A stretch of DNA of 64,000 bases from Blastococcus atacamensis (GTDB taxonomy: Bacteria; Actinomycetota; Actinomycetes; Mycobacteriales; Geodermatophilaceae): assembly GCF_002938425.1 (NCBI RefSeq), contig NZ_POQU01000004.1, forward strand, positions 37,480-101,479, read 5' to 3'. The position numbers and the translations under genes are program-made. Within the stretch, counting starts at the first letter, position 1. Each line of letters opens with the position of its first letter. Positions 1-11,007 of the stretch are shown in pieces. Below the pieces are notes generated by a model that was not told where the DNA came from, did not search any database, and saw only the letters and a list, made by a program, of their open reading frames with translations.

Positions 1-480
1 CCGATCCGTGTCGGAACAGGCGATCACGGTCGCCGCGGGCTGCTCCTCGGCGATCTCGCGGGCCAGGTTGGGCCCGGACAGCGCGGCCACCCGCTCGGGG
101 CCGGCACCGGTGATCTCCTGGATCACCTCGCTCATGCGCTTGGTGCTGCCGAGCTCGATGCCCTTCATCAGCGACAGCAGGGTCGCGTCGCGCGGCAGCA
201 GGTCCCGCCAGGCGGTGAGGTTGTCGCGCAGGGACTGCGACGGGACGGCGAGCACCACGATCTCGGCGTCCAGCAGCGCCTCGCCGGCGTCCGACGTGGC
301 CCGCAGCCGGTCGGGCAGCCGCACGCCGGGCAGGTAGTCGCCGTTCTCGCTCTCCTCGGTGATGGCCTTGGCCAGCTCCGGGCGCCGGGCGTGCAGCACC
401 ACGTCGCAGCCGGCGTCGGCCAGCACCTTCGCGAACGTCGTCCCCCAGGAACCGGCGCCCAGCACCGCCGCGCGCGTCAC
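1..480 (-). CDS. gpsA: Glycerol-3-phosphate dehydrogenase [NAD(P)+], C-terminus outside the window
   Basis: GpsA reduces dihydroxyacetone phosphate to sn-glycerol-3-phosphate, the backbone for phospholipids. Only the first 160 codons are present because the gene runs off the left edge. The Rossmann motif GAGSWGT is at residues 8-14, and SLMKGIE and [15 protein letters not shown], characteristic of the family, follow further in. The GTG start overlaps the plsC stop as GTGA, so it is probably translationally coupled to plsC, the next enzyme user of glycerol-3-phosphate-derived lipid. Identity is secure. Nothing odd is visible in the part present. Confidence 0.95.
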   Translation of the reverse strand, partial: MTRAAVLGAGSWGTTFAKVLADAGCDVVLHARRPELAKAITEESENGDYLPGVRLPDRLRATSDAGEALLDAEIVVLAVPSQSLRDNLTAWRDLLPRDATLLSLMKGIELGSTKRMSEVIQEITGAGPERVAALSGPNLAREIAEEQPAATVIACSDTDR

Positions 481-1244
481 GCCGCGCTCCCGGCTGCGCC
501 GCTCCGCCGCTCGCGGCGGGGTGCGGGGTGGACCGCGAGGGGCGCGGGTTCCCCGCGCAGCTCGGCCAGCTGGTCGCGGACCCGGGACATCATCAACTCG
601 GTCGTCTCCCGCAGCAGCTCGGCATCGATGATGCGGCCCGCCCGGACCTCGGCCCGCAGCGCGGAGAGGTCGAGGGGCTCGCCGACGAGGTAGTCGGCGG
701 GCGTGCGGAACCGCAGGTGGAACTTCTCGGCGTGGTAGTCGTGCACCCGCTGGGGTCCCCACTGGGCGACCGGCAGGACGAGGGCCTCGCTGGTGAGCGC
801 CAGGTGCGCCGCACCCGTACGTGCCTGCATCGGCCACCAGTCGGGGTCCCGGGTGACCGAGCCCTCGGGGTAGACGACGATCAGGTTGCCCGCGCGCAGG
901 TCGGCCTCCGCGGCGGCGAGCGCTCCCCGCGCGGCGGTGGAGAACCGGGCCACGGGGATCTGGCCGGCGGCCCGCAGGATGGTGCCGGCGAGCCCTCGGA
1001 ACAAGGATTCCTTGGCCAGGAAGTGCGGGATCCGGCCGGCGTCGAAGACCAGGCGCGCGCAGGCCAGCGGGTCGAGGACCGACACGTGGTTGGCCACGAG
1101 CAGCACCGGCCCGCGGGACGGGATGCGGTCGGCGTTCCGGTAGCGCAGGCGGAACAGCACGGACGCCACCGGGTAGACGACGAGGATGCACAGCCACAGC
1201 GCGACGGGGATTGGGCCGCGGGTGCGCCACTTCTGCGTCGACAC
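477..1244 (-). CDS. plsC: 1-acyl-sn-glycerol-3-phosphate acyltransferase
   Basis: The protein (255 aa) is a PlsC-type acyltransferase that acylates lysophosphatidate at the membrane. The catalytic H-x4-D motif NHVSVLD lies at about residues 52-58 and the substrate-binding PEGS at about 126-129. A hydrophobic N-terminal segment (about residues 13-32) should anchor it. GTG at 1244 was chosen because the family similarity begins there and GGAGAGG lies upstream; the longer open frame to 1859 is the antisense shadow of fbiD. It heads a plsC-gpsA pair with a 4-base overlap and diverges from fbiD across about 96 bases. Confidence 0.92.
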   Translation of the reverse strand: MSTQKWRTRGPIPVALWLCILVVYPVASVLFRLRYRNADRIPSRGPVLLVANHVSVLDPLACARLVFDAGRIPHFLAKESLFRGLAGTILRAAGQIPVARFSTAARGALAAAEADLRAGNLIVVYPEGSVTRDPDWWPMQARTGAAHLALTSEALVLPVAQWGPQRVHDYHAEKFHLRFRTPADYLVGEPLDLSALRAEVRAGRIIDAELLRETTELMMSRVRDQLAELRGEPAPLAVHPAPRRERRSGAAGSAA

Positions 1245-1340
1245 CGGTGCACCCCCTCTCCTGTGAGCCGTCCCATGATCGACCCGTGCCGGCGTCCGGG
1301 GTGCACCGGGGTCCCCACGGGGACGCGGTGTGCTCACATT

Positions 1341-1994
1341 GTGGCCGTGATCAGCTGGTCGGTCGTGGTCCCGGCGAAGCGGCTCGCCGTGGCCAAGACC
1401 CGGTTGCAGCCGCTCACCGGTCTGCCCGGCGGGCACCACGCCGCCCTGGTGCTGGCGCTGCTGGCCGACACCGTCGCCGCGGCGCTGGCGTGCCCGGAGG
1501 TGGGCTCGGTCGTCGTCGTGACCGACGAGCCGGAGGCCGCCGAGCTGGTCCGGCACCTCGGCGCCCGGGTGGTGCCCGACGTGCCCGACCGCGGCCTGAA
1601 CCCCGCACTGGAGCACGGGGCCCGGCAGGCCGGTGGAGACGCCGTCGCGGCCCTCTCCTCCGACCTGCCCGCGCTCCGCCCGGCCGAGCTCGCCGCCGCC
1701 CTGGAGGCGGCCTCTCCCGCTCGTCGCGCCTTCGTCGCCGACGCCCAGGGCACCGGCACGACCCTCCTCAGCGCCGTCGGGACGCCGCTGCGTCCGCGGT
1801 TCGGCCGGCACTCCGCGTCCGCCCACCGCGAGGACGGCGCCGTGCCGCTGACCGGCCACTGGCCGGGATTGCTGCGCGACGTCGACACCCCCGACGACCT
1901 GCGTGCCGCGCTCGCGCTCGGGGTCGGGGCACGCACCGCCGAGCTGGTGCGCACCTCGTCAACTCTCGCCGTTCACCTCGGTGCGGCACGATGA
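1341..1994 (+). CDS. fbiD: 2-phospho-L-lactate/phosphoenolpyruvate guanylyltransferase (coenzyme F420 synthesis)
   Basis: This 217-aa protein matches the CofC/FbiD family, which joins GTP to 2-phospho-L-lactate or phosphoenolpyruvate in F420 biosynthesis. The nucleotide-binding start [12 protein letters not shown] is at about residues 11-22 and [12 protein letters not shown], with the metal-binding aspartate region, is central. In mycobacteria FbiD uses phosphoenolpyruvate; which substrate applies here cannot be read from sequence. The start could be GTG 1341 or GTG 1347. It lies 4 bases before ppk1 and forms an fbiD-ppk1-mutT1 operon, the same order as in mycobacteria. Its presence implies the organism makes F420. 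Confidence 0.88.
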   Translation: MAVISWSVVVPAKRLAVAKTRLQPLTGLPGGHHAALVLALLADTVAAALACPEVGSVVVVTDEPEAAELVRHLGARVVPDVPDRGLNPALEHGARQAGGDAVAALSSDLPALRPAELAAALEAASPARRAFVADAQGTGTTLLSAVGTPLRPRFGRHSASAHREDGAVPLTGHWPGLLRDVDTPDDLRAALALGVGARTAELVRTSSTLAVHLGAAR

Positions 1995-1998
1995 CCAC

Positions 1999-4089
1999 GT
2001 GCCCTCCGAGACCGCGAACCGCACGGGCCCGCCGCCGTCGACCGACCGCTACCTGAACCGCGAGCTGTCCTGGCTGGACTTCAATGCCCGCGTCCTGGAA
2101 CTGGCCGAGGACGACGCCCTGCCGCTGCTGGAGCGGGTCAAGTACCTCGCGATCTTCGCCAGCAACCTCGACGAGTTCTACATGGTCCGCATCGCCGGGC
2201 TGAAGCGCCGGCAGAGCACCGGGCTCACCGTCCGCTCGCCCGACGGCCTGACCATCCGCGAGCAGCTGGAGCGGGTCACCGCCCGCACACAGGAGCTGGT
2301 GCAGCGGCACTCCGACGTCTTCAACGACGACGTCCTCCCCCGGCTGCAGGACGCCGGGATCCGGATCGTCCGCTGGGAGCAGCTGGAGGACGAGGCGACG
2401 ATCCGGCTCCGCGAGTACTTCCGCGACCAGGTGTTCCCCGTCCTGACCCCGCTGGCCGTCGACCCGGCACACCCGTTCCCCTACATCAGCGGGTTGTCGC
2501 TCAACCTCGCGGTGTCGGTGCGCGACCCGGAGACCGGCGCGCCCCGCTTCGCCCGGCTCAAGGTGCCCAACAACGTGCCGCGCTTCGTGCGGGTGGCCGC
2601 GTCCCCGGGCGAGGACGGGGCCGACACGGCCACCTTCCTCCCCCTCGAGGACCTCATCGCCGCCCACCTGCCGCAGCTGTTCCCGGGCCTGGAGGTCATC
2701 GACCACCACATCTTCCGGGTCACCCGCAACGCCGACCTGGAGGTCGAGGAGGACCGCGACGAGGACCTCCTGCATGCCCTGGAGCGCGAGCTCGCCCGCC
2801 GTCGCTTCGGTCCGGCCGTGCGGCTGGAGGTCGCCGAGCCGATGGATCCGCGGATCCTGGAGGTGCTCGTCTCCGAGCTGGAGGTCTCCCCCGACGACGT
2901 CGTCCACGTGCCCGGGCTGCTCGACCTCGCGTCGTTGTGGGCGCTGTACGACCTGGACCGGCCCGAGCTCAAGGACGAGACGTTCGTGCCGGCCACCCAT
3001 CCCCGGCTGAGCGAGGGCGAGACGCCCAAGAGCGTCTTCGCGACGCTGCGGGAGGGCGACGTCCTGCTGCACCACCCCTACCACTCGTTCGCGACCAGCG
3101 TGCAGCGGTTCATCGAGCAGGCCGCCGCGGATCCGAACGTCCTGGCGATCAAGCAGACGCTCTACCGCACCTCGGGTGACTCCCCGATCGTCAACGCCCT
3201 CATCGAGGCGGCCCAGGCCGGCAAGCAGGTCGTCGTCCTCGTGGAGATCAAGGCGCGGTTCGACGAGGAGGCCAACATCAGCTGGGCCCGCTCGCTGGAG
3301 CGCGCCGGCTGCCACGTCGTCTACGGCCTCGTCGGGCTGAAGACCCACTGCAAGACGGCGCTCGTGGTCCGCCGGGAGCAGGGCGTCATCCGGCGCTACT
3401 GCCACATCGGCACGGGCAACTACAACCCGAAGACGGCGCGCATCTACGAGGACGTCGGCATCCTGACCGCCGACCCCCGCGTGGGCGCCGACCTCACCGA
3501 CCTGTTCAACACCCTCACCGGCTATTCGCGCCAGACCAACTACCGCACGCTGATGGTCGCCCCGTACGGCATCCGCAACGGCCTGGTCGAGAAGATCCGC
3601 CGCGAGGCCCGCCACGCCGCCGAGGGACGGCCGTCGGGCATCCGCATCAAGGTGAACTCGCTGGTCGACGAGAAGATCATCGACGCCCTCTACGAGGCGT
3701 CGCAGGCCGGCGTGCCGGTCGAGCTCTTCGTGCGCGGCATCTGCGCGCTGCGCCCCGGCGTCCCCGGCCTCTCCGAGACCATCCGGGTGCGCTCGATCGT
3801 GGGTCGCTTCCTCGAGCACTCGCGGGTCATCTCCTTCCTCAACGGTGGCGAGGCCGAGTGGTGGATCGGCAGCGCCGACCTGATGCACCGCAACCTGGAC
3901 CGCCGGGTGGAGGTGCTGCTGCGGGTCTGCGACGAGGCTGCGCGCGCGCAGCTGCACGAGACCCTGGCGCCGGCGATGGCGCCGGGCGTGCGCTCCTGGG
4001 AGCTGCGCAGCGACGGCTGCTGGGAGCGCCTGGAGGGACGGGACTACCAGGCCGAGCTGCTGCACCGGATCCATGACCTCGCCGGCTGA
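1999..4089 (+). CDS. ppk1: Polyphosphate kinase 1
   Basis: PPK1 polymerises the gamma phosphate of ATP into inorganic polyphosphate and is membrane-associated. The protein is 696 aa, the usual length. The N-terminal family motif [18 protein letters not shown] is at about residues 17-34. Candidate HKD-type histidines are H469 in [14 protein letters not shown], the likely phosphorylated residue, and H607 in FLEHSRV. GTG 1999 is preferred to upstream codons because the upstream part is the fbiD coding region and the family similarity starts shortly after. Its 3' end overlaps mutT1 by 17 bases. Confidence 0.95.
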   Translation: MPSETANRTGPPPSTDRYLNRELSWLDFNARVLELAEDDALPLLERVKYLAIFASNLDEFYMVRIAGLKRRQSTGLTVRSPDGLTIREQLERVTARTQELVQRHSDVFNDDVLPRLQDAGIRIVRWEQLEDEATIRLREYFRDQVFPVLTPLAVDPAHPFPYISGLSLNLAVSVRDPETGAPRFARLKVPNNVPRFVRVAASPGEDGADTATFLPLEDLIAAHLPQLFPGLEVIDHHIFRVTRNADLEVEEDRDEDLLHALERELARRRFGPAVRLEVAEPMDPRILEVLVSELEVSPDDVVHVPGLLDLASLWALYDLDRPELKDETFVPATHPRLSEGETPKSVFATLREGDVLLHHPYHSFATSVQRFIEQAAADPNVLAIKQTLYRTSGDSPIVNALIEAAQAGKQVVVLVEIKARFDEEANISWARSLERAGCHVVYGLVGLKTHCKTALVVRREQGVIRRYCHIGTGNYNPKTARIYEDVGILTADPRVGADLTDLFNTLTGYSRQTNYRTLMVAPYGIRNGLVEKIRREARHAAEGRPSGIRIKVNSLVDEKIIDALYEASQAGVPVELFVRGICALRPGVPGLSETIRVRSIVGRFLEHSRVISFLNGGEAEWWIGSADLMHRNLDRRVEVLLRVCDEAARAQLHETLAPAMAPGVRSWELRSDGCWERLEGRDYQAELLHRIHDLAG

Positions 4090-4990
4090 GGAAGCGGTGC
4101 GCACCATCGCGGCCGCGGGCGGCGCGGTGTGGCGCCCGGGCCGGGACGGCGGGCTGGAGACCGTGGTGGTCCACCGGCCACGCTACGACGACTGGTCGCT
4201 CCCCAAGGGAAAGCTGGATCCGGGCGAGCACCCGCTCACCGCCGCGGTCCGCGAGGTCCTCGAGGAGACCGGCCTGGGGGTGGTGGCCGGGCGGCGCAGC
4301 GTCACCAGCCGGTACCGGGTGCTGGAGCGGGACAAGCGGGTCGACTACTGGCTGATGCGGGCCACCGGCGGGGAGTTCACGCCCAACGACGAGGTGGACG
4401 AGCTCCGCTGGCTCTCCCCCGGCGAGGCCGCCGCGCTGTGCACGCACGACGCCGACCGCGCGGTGCTGGCCGACCTGGTGCGCACCGACGTACCGCGGGA
4501 GCCGTCGCTGATCCTGGTGCGGCACGGCAAGGCCGGGAGCAGCGACGCCTGGGACGGCCCTGACGAGGAACGACCGCTGACGGCCAACGGCCGGGAGCAG
4601 GCCCGGCAGCTGGCCGCGGTGCTCCCGCTGTTCGGGCCGACCACCGTCGCCACGGCCACGCCGCTGCGCTGCCGGCAGACCGTGACGCCGCTGGCCGAGC
4701 AGCTGGGGCTGGAGGTCACCGAGCTGACCGAGTTCGGGGAGCCGGAGTTCGGCGGCGACCCGCACCGCGCACTGGCGACCGCGCAGCGACTGCTGGCGGC
4801 GCCGGGGCTCGCCGTCGTCTGCAGCCAGGGCGGCACCATCCCCACCGTGCTCGGCGCGCTGGGCGTGCACGGGCACGGTGTGCCCGGACTACCCGCTCCG
4901 GCCGCCAAGGGCAGCGCGTGGGTGCTGGGCGGACGCCCGGGCGAGCTGGCGGCCGACTACTACCGCGACCTGGACGCCCCCTCGGTCTAG
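4073..4990 (+). CDS. mutT1: MutT1-type Nudix hydrolase fused to histidine phosphatase (8-oxo-(d)GTP sanitation)
   Basis: This 305-aa protein has two domains. The N-terminal Nudix box G-x5-E-x7-RE-x2-EE-x-G spans residues 46-68 (GKLDPGE ... REVLEETG). The C-terminal histidine phosphatase has LVRHGKAG with RHG at 150-152. The fusion is the hallmark of mycobacterial MutT1, which hydrolyses 8-oxo-dGTP, 8-oxo-GTP and diadenosine polyphosphates. It overlaps the end of ppk1, as in mycobacteria, a link with polyphosphate and nucleotide pools. In mycobacteria hupB lies between this gene and leuD; here only a hairpin does. Confidence 0.92.
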   Translation: MTSPAEEAVRTIAAAGGAVWRPGRDGGLETVVVHRPRYDDWSLPKGKLDPGEHPLTAAVREVLEETGLGVVAGRRSVTSRYRVLERDKRVDYWLMRATGGEFTPNDEVDELRWLSPGEAAALCTHDADRAVLADLVRTDVPREPSLILVRHGKAGSSDAWDGPDEERPLTANGREQARQLAAVLPLFGPTTVATATPLRCRQTVTPLAEQLGLEVTELTEFGEPEFGGDPHRALATAQRLLAAPGLAVVCSQGGTIPTVLGALGVHGHGVPGLPAPAAKGSAWVLGGRPGELAADYYRDLDAPSV

Positions 4991-5047
4991 GCATGGGAAG
5001 CGATGCACCCGTTGTGCGGCGAATACCGGGTGTATCGCTTCCCATGC
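4991..5047. terminator. Long inverted repeat between convergent mutT1 and leuD
   Basis: Arms 4991-5011 and 5027-5047 are complementary at 20 of 21 positions around a 15-base loop. The hairpin occupies almost all of the 72 bases between the mutT1 stop and the leuD stop, so it could end transcription in both directions. No T-run follows on either strand, so this may instead be a REP-like repeat. Confidence 0.65.
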
Positions 5048-5062
5048 CCGGGGGCGCGGTGC

Positions 5063-5686
5063 TCAGCGGGCGGGAAGGGCCGGGAGTGCCTTGGGGAGCC
5101 AGGCGGGGCGGCCGCTCTCGAAGCTCCGGATGTCGTCGAGGTGCCGCTCGGTCAGGCCGACGTCGTCGAGCCCCTCGAGCAGCCGCCAACGGGTGTAGTC
5201 GTCGGCGTCGAACGGCACCGTCGTCTGCCCGCCCGCCCCATCGCCGTAGCTGATCTCCTTGGACTGCAGGTCCACGGTCACCTGCGTCGTGGGGTCGGCT
5301 TCCGCGGCCGCCCACAGGGCCTCGACCTCGGTCTGCGGCAGGACGACGGTGAGCAGCCCGGCCTTGGTCGAGTTGTTCTTGAAGATGTCGGCGAACCGGG
5401 AGCTGATGACCACCCGGAAGCCGCCGTCGAGCAGCGCCCACACCGCGTGCTCGCGCGAGGAGCCGGTACCGAAATCGGGGCCGGCCACCAGGATCGAGGC
5501 GTCGGCGTACTCGGGCTTGTTGAGCACGAAGTCCGGCTCGTTGGTGCGCCAGGCGACGAACAGGCCGTCCTCGAACCCGGTGCGGGTGATCCGCTTCAGG
5601 TACTCGGCCGGGATGATCTGGTCGGTGTCCACGGCGCTGCGGCGCAGCGGCGCGACGGTGCCGGTGTGGCTGATGAAGGCGTCCAT
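5063..5686 (-). CDS. leuD: 3-isopropylmalate dehydratase small subunit
   Basis: LeuD (207 aa) pairs with LeuC to isomerise isopropylmalate in leucine synthesis, and the pair also acts on citramalate in the CimA route to isoleucine. The family motif [13 protein letters not shown] is present, as is the N-terminal [12 protein letters not shown]. It starts 3 bases after the leuC stop, so the two are one transcription unit. It ends facing mutT1 across a long hairpin. Confidence 0.95.
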   Translation of the reverse strand: MDAFISHTGTVAPLRRSAVDTDQIIPAEYLKRITRTGFEDGLFVAWRTNEPDFVLNKPEYADASILVAGPDFGTGSSREHAVWALLDGGFRVVISSRFADIFKNNSTKAGLLTVVLPQTEVEALWAAAEADPTTQVTVDLQSKEISYGDGAGGQTTVPFDADDYTRWRLLEGLDDVGLTERHLDDIRSFESGRPAWLPKALPALPAR

Positions 5687-5689
5687 GGC

Positions 5690-7096
<1,407 letters not shown>

Positions 7097-7141
7097 GGTT
7101 CGTCCTCTCACCGGGCACCCACTCGGGGGATCGCGGTAGCG

Positions 7142-7158
7142 ATCTCACGATGTGAGAT
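7142..7158. promoter_or_regulatory. Palindromic operator candidate between leuC and the IclR gene
   Basis: ATCTCAC-3-GTGAGAT is a perfect 7-base inverted repeat lying 46 bases upstream of the leuC start and 15 bases upstream of the chosen regulator start. IclR-type NdgR (Streptomyces) and LtbR (Corynebacterium) are known to bind between themselves and leuCD, so this is the natural binding site. That last step is inference. Confidence 0.6.
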
Positions 7159-7172
7159 GCAAGTATTGCTGT

Positions 7173-7874
7173 GTGGGACAGCCTAACCCGGTAGCGGTTC
7201 TGGACAAAGCGGTGTCGATCCTCCATGCCGTGGCACAGGAGCCGGCGACCCTCGCCGAGCTCGTGACGCGCACCGGTCTGCCCCGTGCCACGGCGCACCG
7301 GCTGGCCGTCGCGCTCGAGGGCCACCGGCTGGTGCGCCGGACCGACGGCGGCAGCTGGGCCCCGGGCCCGGCGCTGGCCGAGCTCGGGCGGGCGACCGCC
7401 GACATCGGCGAGATCGCGGGCCGGCACCTCGTCACCCTGCGCGACGCCACCGGGGAGAGCGCCCAGTTCTACGTGCGCGACGGCGCCACCCGCGTCTGCG
7501 TCGCCGCCGCCGAGCGCACCAGCGGCCTGCGCGACACCGTGCCCGTGGGAGCACGGCTGCCGATGACCGCCGGCTCCGCCGCGCACGCCCTGCTGGCGTT
7601 CATGCCGGCCGACGAGGTGACCCGCCTGCTGCCCTCGGCGAGCTTCACCGCCCGCACCCTGCTCGACGTCCGCCGTCGTGGCTGGGCGCACAGCGTGGCC
7701 GAGCGCGAGGCGGGCGTCGCCTCGCTGTCCGCCCCGGTGCGCGACGCCACGGGCGCGGTCCTGGGCGCGGTCTCGATCTCCGGCCCGGTCGAGCGGCTCG
7801 GCCGCCGACCCGCCGCCGAGGTCATCGGCGCCGTCCTCGACGCCGCGGCCGCGATCTCCCGCGCCGCCCGCTGA
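7173..7874 (+). CDS. ndgR: IclR-family regulator of leuCD (NdgR/LtbR type)
   Basis: This protein (233 aa from GTG 7173) has an N-terminal winged helix-turn-helix (AVLDKAVSILHAVA ... LPRATAHRLAVALE) and a C-terminal IclR effector domain. It is divergent from leuCD, the conserved arrangement of NdgR and LtbR, which repress leuCD and other amino-acid genes. GTG 7152 would also be in frame, but it lies inside the proposed operator, and family similarity starts at about the VAVLDKAV segment, so the later start is chosen. Autoregulation through the shared operator is likely but not shown. Confidence 0.88.
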   Translation: MGQPNPVAVLDKAVSILHAVAQEPATLAELVTRTGLPRATAHRLAVALEGHRLVRRTDGGSWAPGPALAELGRATADIGEIAGRHLVTLRDATGESAQFYVRDGATRVCVAAAERTSGLRDTVPVGARLPMTAGSAAHALLAFMPADEVTRLLPSASFTARTLLDVRRRGWAHSVAEREAGVASLSAPVRDATGAVLGAVSISGPVERLGRRPAAEVIGAVLDAAAAISRAAR

Positions 7875-7878
7875 CCGC

Positions 7879-8139
7879 TCAGCCGGCGGCGTCCCCCGCC
7901 GCCGGTTGCTCGACGACGGTCGGCCGCAGCCGCGACCACAGCGCGAAGGCCACCGCCACGACCAGCATGCCGATGCCGGCCCACAGGTTCGCGTTCACCC
8001 CACCGGTCTTGGCCATCGCCTCGGCCGAGTCGTCGACCAGCCCGACCACGACGAGCACGACGCCGTAGAAGCCGATCAGCTCGGCGATGACGTTGCGGAC
8101 GTCGAAGGCGCCCGCCTTCGACTTCTGCCGCTTGCTCAC
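7879..8139 (-). CDS. Small two-helix membrane protein paired with the sodium symporter
   Basis: An 86-aa protein with two predicted membrane segments (IAELIGFYGVVLVVVGLV and NLWAGIGMLVVAVAFALW) and a basic N-terminus (SKRQKSK). It starts 11 bases after the symporter stop and is the last gene of the gal operon. I do not recognise a named family. By analogy with other small proteins that accompany SSS or acetate permeases, it may be an accessory subunit, but it does not look like DUF485. GTG 8139 is the only sensible start. Confidence 0.7.
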   Translation of the reverse strand: MSKRQKSKAGAFDVRNVIAELIGFYGVVLVVVGLVDDSAEAMAKTGGVNANLWAGIGMLVVAVAFALWSRLRPTVVEQPAAGDAAG

Positions 8140-8150
8140 GGGGTCTCCCC

Positions 8151-9815
8151 TCACCGGAAGATGACGTTCAGGACGATGACCATGGCCAGGGCGATCCCGG
8201 CCAGCGGCACCGGCGAGCGATACCAGGGCAGCCTGTGCGCCTCGGGGTCGGTGCGCACCTCGCGGGGCGTCTCCGAGTAGACCAGGCCGGCCAGCTCCGC
8301 CACCGGCTTGGGCGCGGTCACCCGGCTGACGACGACGCTCACCACGATGTCGACGACGAAGGCCGCCCCGGCCGCCACGAAGGCGCCGCCCTGACCCGGG
8401 AGGTCGAGGACGCCGATCTCGACGAGGACGAAGACGGCGATCGCGGCGCTGGTGCCCGAGACCAGGCCCGCCCAGCCGGCCGTCGGCGTCATCCGCTTCC
8501 AGAACATGCCGAGGATGAACGTGGCGAACAGCGGGGCGTTGAAGAACCCGAACAGCGTCTGCAGGTAGTCCATCAGGTTCGTGTAGCCCGACGCGATCAG
8601 CGCCGTCCCGATCGCGGCGACGGTGGCGCCGACGGTCGCCCAGCGCCCGACCTTCAGGTAGTAACCGTCGGGCCGGTCCTTCTTCACGTACTGCTGCCAG
8701 AGGTCGTAGCTGAAGACGGTGTTGAAGGCCGAGATGTTGGCCGCCATGCCGGCCATGAAGGCGGCCAGCAGGCCCGCCAGGGCCACGCCGAGCAGGCCGG
8801 TGGGCAGCACGTCGCGGATCAGCAGCAGGATCGCGTTGTTGTAATCGAAGTCGGCGTCGGCGTTCGCCTTGGCCTCGATGACCTCGGGCACCAGCACGGT
8901 GGCGATGAGGCCCGGGATCACCACGATGAACGGGATGAACATCTTCGGGAAGGCGCCGATGATCGGCGTGCTGCGGGCCGCGGAGATCGAGTTCGTGGCC
9001 ATGGCCCGCTGGACCTCGACGAAGTTGGTCGTCCAGTAGCCGAACGAGAGCACGAAGCCCAGGCCGAAGACGATGCCGACGGCCGACCACACCGGGCTCT
9101 CGAAGCCGGACAGCGCGGTGGCCGGCCAGGACGAGAGCTGCTCCTCACCGCCGGACTCGGTGACCTTGTCGACCAGACCGCCGACACCTCCCACCCGGTG
9201 CAGGCCGATCAGCGTCAGCGGCAGCAGCGCGGCCACGATGACGAAGAACTGCAGCACCTCGTTGTAGATCGCCGCGGAGAGCCCACCGAGGGTGATGTAG
9301 CTGAGCACCACCGCCGCGGCCGCGATCAGCGAGACCCACAGCGGCCAGCCGAGCAGCGCGTTCACGATCGTGGCGAGCAGGTACAGGTTGATGCCGGCGA
9401 TGAGCACCTGCGCCACGGCGAAGCTGATCGCGTTCACCAGGTGCGCCCCGGTGCCGAACCGGCGACGCATGAACTCCGGGACGCTGCGCACCTTGGAGCC
9501 GTAGTAGAAGGGCATCATGACGACGCCCAGGAACAGCATCGCCGGAACGGCGCCGATCCAGAAGTAGTGCATGGTCGCCATGCCGTACTGCGCGCCGTTG
9601 GCCGACATCCCGACGATCTCGACCGCGCCGAGGTTGGCCGAGATGAACGCCAGCCCGGTCACCCAGGCCGGCAGGGACCGGCCGGACAGGAAGAAGTCCA
9701 GGCTGTCGGACACCCGCCGGCGCGCGGCCACACCGATCAGCAGGACGACGGCGAAGTAGGCGGCGACCAGGGCGTAGTCGACGAAGGAGGCATCGAGCCT
9801 CAGCTGATCGTCCAC
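8151..9815 (-). CDS. Sodium:solute symporter (SSS family), probable galactose/sugar importer
   Basis: This 554-aa membrane protein has about 13-14 hydrophobic segments and the SSS-family pattern, including GRSLPAWVTGLAFISANLG and FGYWTTNFVEVQRAMA, the latter resembling the sugar-symporter signature region. GTG 9815 is chosen because AAGGA precedes it by about 6 bases. It lies 25 bases after galK and is followed by a small membrane protein, so it probably imports galactose or a galactoside for GalK and GalT. Substrate assignment rests on gene context. Confidence 0.85.
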   Translation of the reverse strand: MDDQLRLDASFVDYALVAAYFAVVLLIGVAARRRVSDSLDFFLSGRSLPAWVTGLAFISANLGAVEIVGMSANGAQYGMATMHYFWIGAVPAMLFLGVVMMPFYYGSKVRSVPEFMRRRFGTGAHLVNAISFAVAQVLIAGINLYLLATIVNALLGWPLWVSLIAAAAVVLSYITLGGLSAAIYNEVLQFFVIVAALLPLTLIGLHRVGGVGGLVDKVTESGGEEQLSSWPATALSGFESPVWSAVGIVFGLGFVLSFGYWTTNFVEVQRAMATNSISAARSTPIIGAFPKMFIPFIVVIPGLIATVLVPEVIEAKANADADFDYNNAILLLIRDVLPTGLLGVALAGLLAAFMAGMAANISAFNTVFSYDLWQQYVKKDRPDGYYLKVGRWATVGATVAAIGTALIASGYTNLMDYLQTLFGFFNAPLFATFILGMFWKRMTPTAGWAGLVSGTSAAIAVFVLVEIGVLDLPGQGGAFVAAGAAFVVDIVVSVVVSRVTAPKPVAELAGLVYSETPREVRTDPEAHRLPWYRSPVPLAGIALAMVIVLNVIFR

Positions 9816-9840
9816 GGGTTCCTTCTCTCGGGGGTGCGGC

Positions 9841-11007
9841 TCAGGCCAGGCGGCGGGCGCCGGCGGACGGGACGACGACGAAGGTGCGCGGGGCGGGCTG
9901 CGACGCGTGGGCGAAGCGCTCGGTGACGGCGGCGGTGACGGAGTCGACGGCGTCGGTGTCCACGAGCGCCACGACGCTGCCGCCGAACCCGCCACCGACC
10001 ATCCGGGCTCCGTGCGCGCCGGCGGCCAGCGCGGCGTCCACGCAGACGTCGATCAGCGGCACCGACACCTCGAAGTCGTCGCGCAGCGAGACGTGCCCTG
10101 CGGTGAGCACCGGGCCGATCGCCCGCGGGTCGGCGTCCTCCCGCAGCGCGGTGACCACCTCGAGCACCCGGGCGTCCTCGGTGACCACGTGCCGGGCGCG
10201 GCGCAGCAGCACCTCGCCGTCGTCACCGCTGCCGGCCAGCGGCTCCAGGGCGGCGGGGTCCTCGACCTCGCGCAGCAGGTCCACGCCGAGCGCGGCGGCG
10301 GCACGCTCGCACTCGCGGCGCCGATCCCGGTACCCGCCCTCGGCGTGGTCGTGGGTGGTGCCGGTGTCGACGACCAGCAGCGCGAGCCCCGCCGCCGCAA
10401 GGTCGAGGGGCACCTGCTCCCTGGTTCCGTCGCGGGTGTCGAGGAAGAGCGCGTGGCCCGCCGTGCAGAGGATCGACGCCGACTGGTCCAGGATGCCCGT
10501 GGGAGCGTCCACGAAGTCGTTCTCGGCGCGGCGGGCCACGTCGACGAGCGCGTCGGCGTCCAGGTCGAGGCCCAGCAGGTCGCGCACGGCGAGCGCCACC
10601 GAGCAGGACAGCGCCGCCGAGGACGACAGGCCCGCACCGGAGGGGACGTCGCCGTCGACCAGGATGCTCAGCCCGCCGGGCACGGAGCCGGCGAGGGCGT
10701 GCACGACACCGGCCGGGTAGCCCGCCCATCCGCCGGGACGGCCCGGCTCGAGATCGGCGACCGCGACCTCGGCGTCCTGCCCCGGATGCTGCACGGAGGT
10801 CAGCACGAGCAGGCCGTCGTCCCGGCGGGCCACCGCGGCGCGGGTGGTGTGCGGCAGCGCCACCGGCAGGACGAAGCCGCCGTTGTAGTCGGTGTGCTCG
10901 CCGATGACGTTGACCCGACCCGGTGCGGCCCACACCCCGTCGGGCTGCCGCCCGAACCGCCGGGCGAAGGCGTCGGCGGTGCTGCGTGCGGCCCCGGCGT
11001 CACTCAC
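9841..11007 (-). CDS. galK: Galactokinase
   Basis: GalK (388 aa) phosphorylates galactose to galactose-1-phosphate. GHMP-kinase motifs are intact: GRVNVIGEHTDYNGG at about residues 30-44 (galactose binding), PSGAGLSSSAA at about 122-132 (ATP loop) and MVGGGFGGSVVAL near the C-terminus. The GTG start overlaps the galT stop as GTGA, giving tight coupling in the galT-galK-symporter operon. Confidence 0.96.
   Translation of the reverse strand: MSDAGAARSTADAFARRFGRQPDGVWAAPGRVNVIGEHTDYNGGFVLPVALPHTTRAAVARRDDGLLVLTSVQHPGQDAEVAVADLEPGRPGGWAGYPAGVVHALAGSVPGGLSILVDGDVPSGAGLSSSAALSCSVALAVRDLLGLDLDADALVDVARRAENDFVDAPTGILDQSASILCTAGHALFLDTRDGTREQVPLDLAAAGLALLVVDTGTTHDHAEGGYRDRRRECERAAAALGVDLLREVEDPAALEPLAGSGDDGEVLLRRARHVVTEDARVLEVVTALREDADPRAIGPVLTAGHVSLRDDFEVSVPLIDVCVDAALAAGAHGARMVGGGFGGSVVALVDTDAVDSVTAAVTERFAHASQPAPRTFVVVPSAGARRLA

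Noticed and set aside
1768..4107. 779-codon open frame antisense to ppk1, and many similar long antisense frames
   Set aside because: High GC removes stop codons in shadow frames. The opposite strand encodes complete, recognisable enzymes, and the antisense products are rich in Arg, Gly and Ala with no domain.
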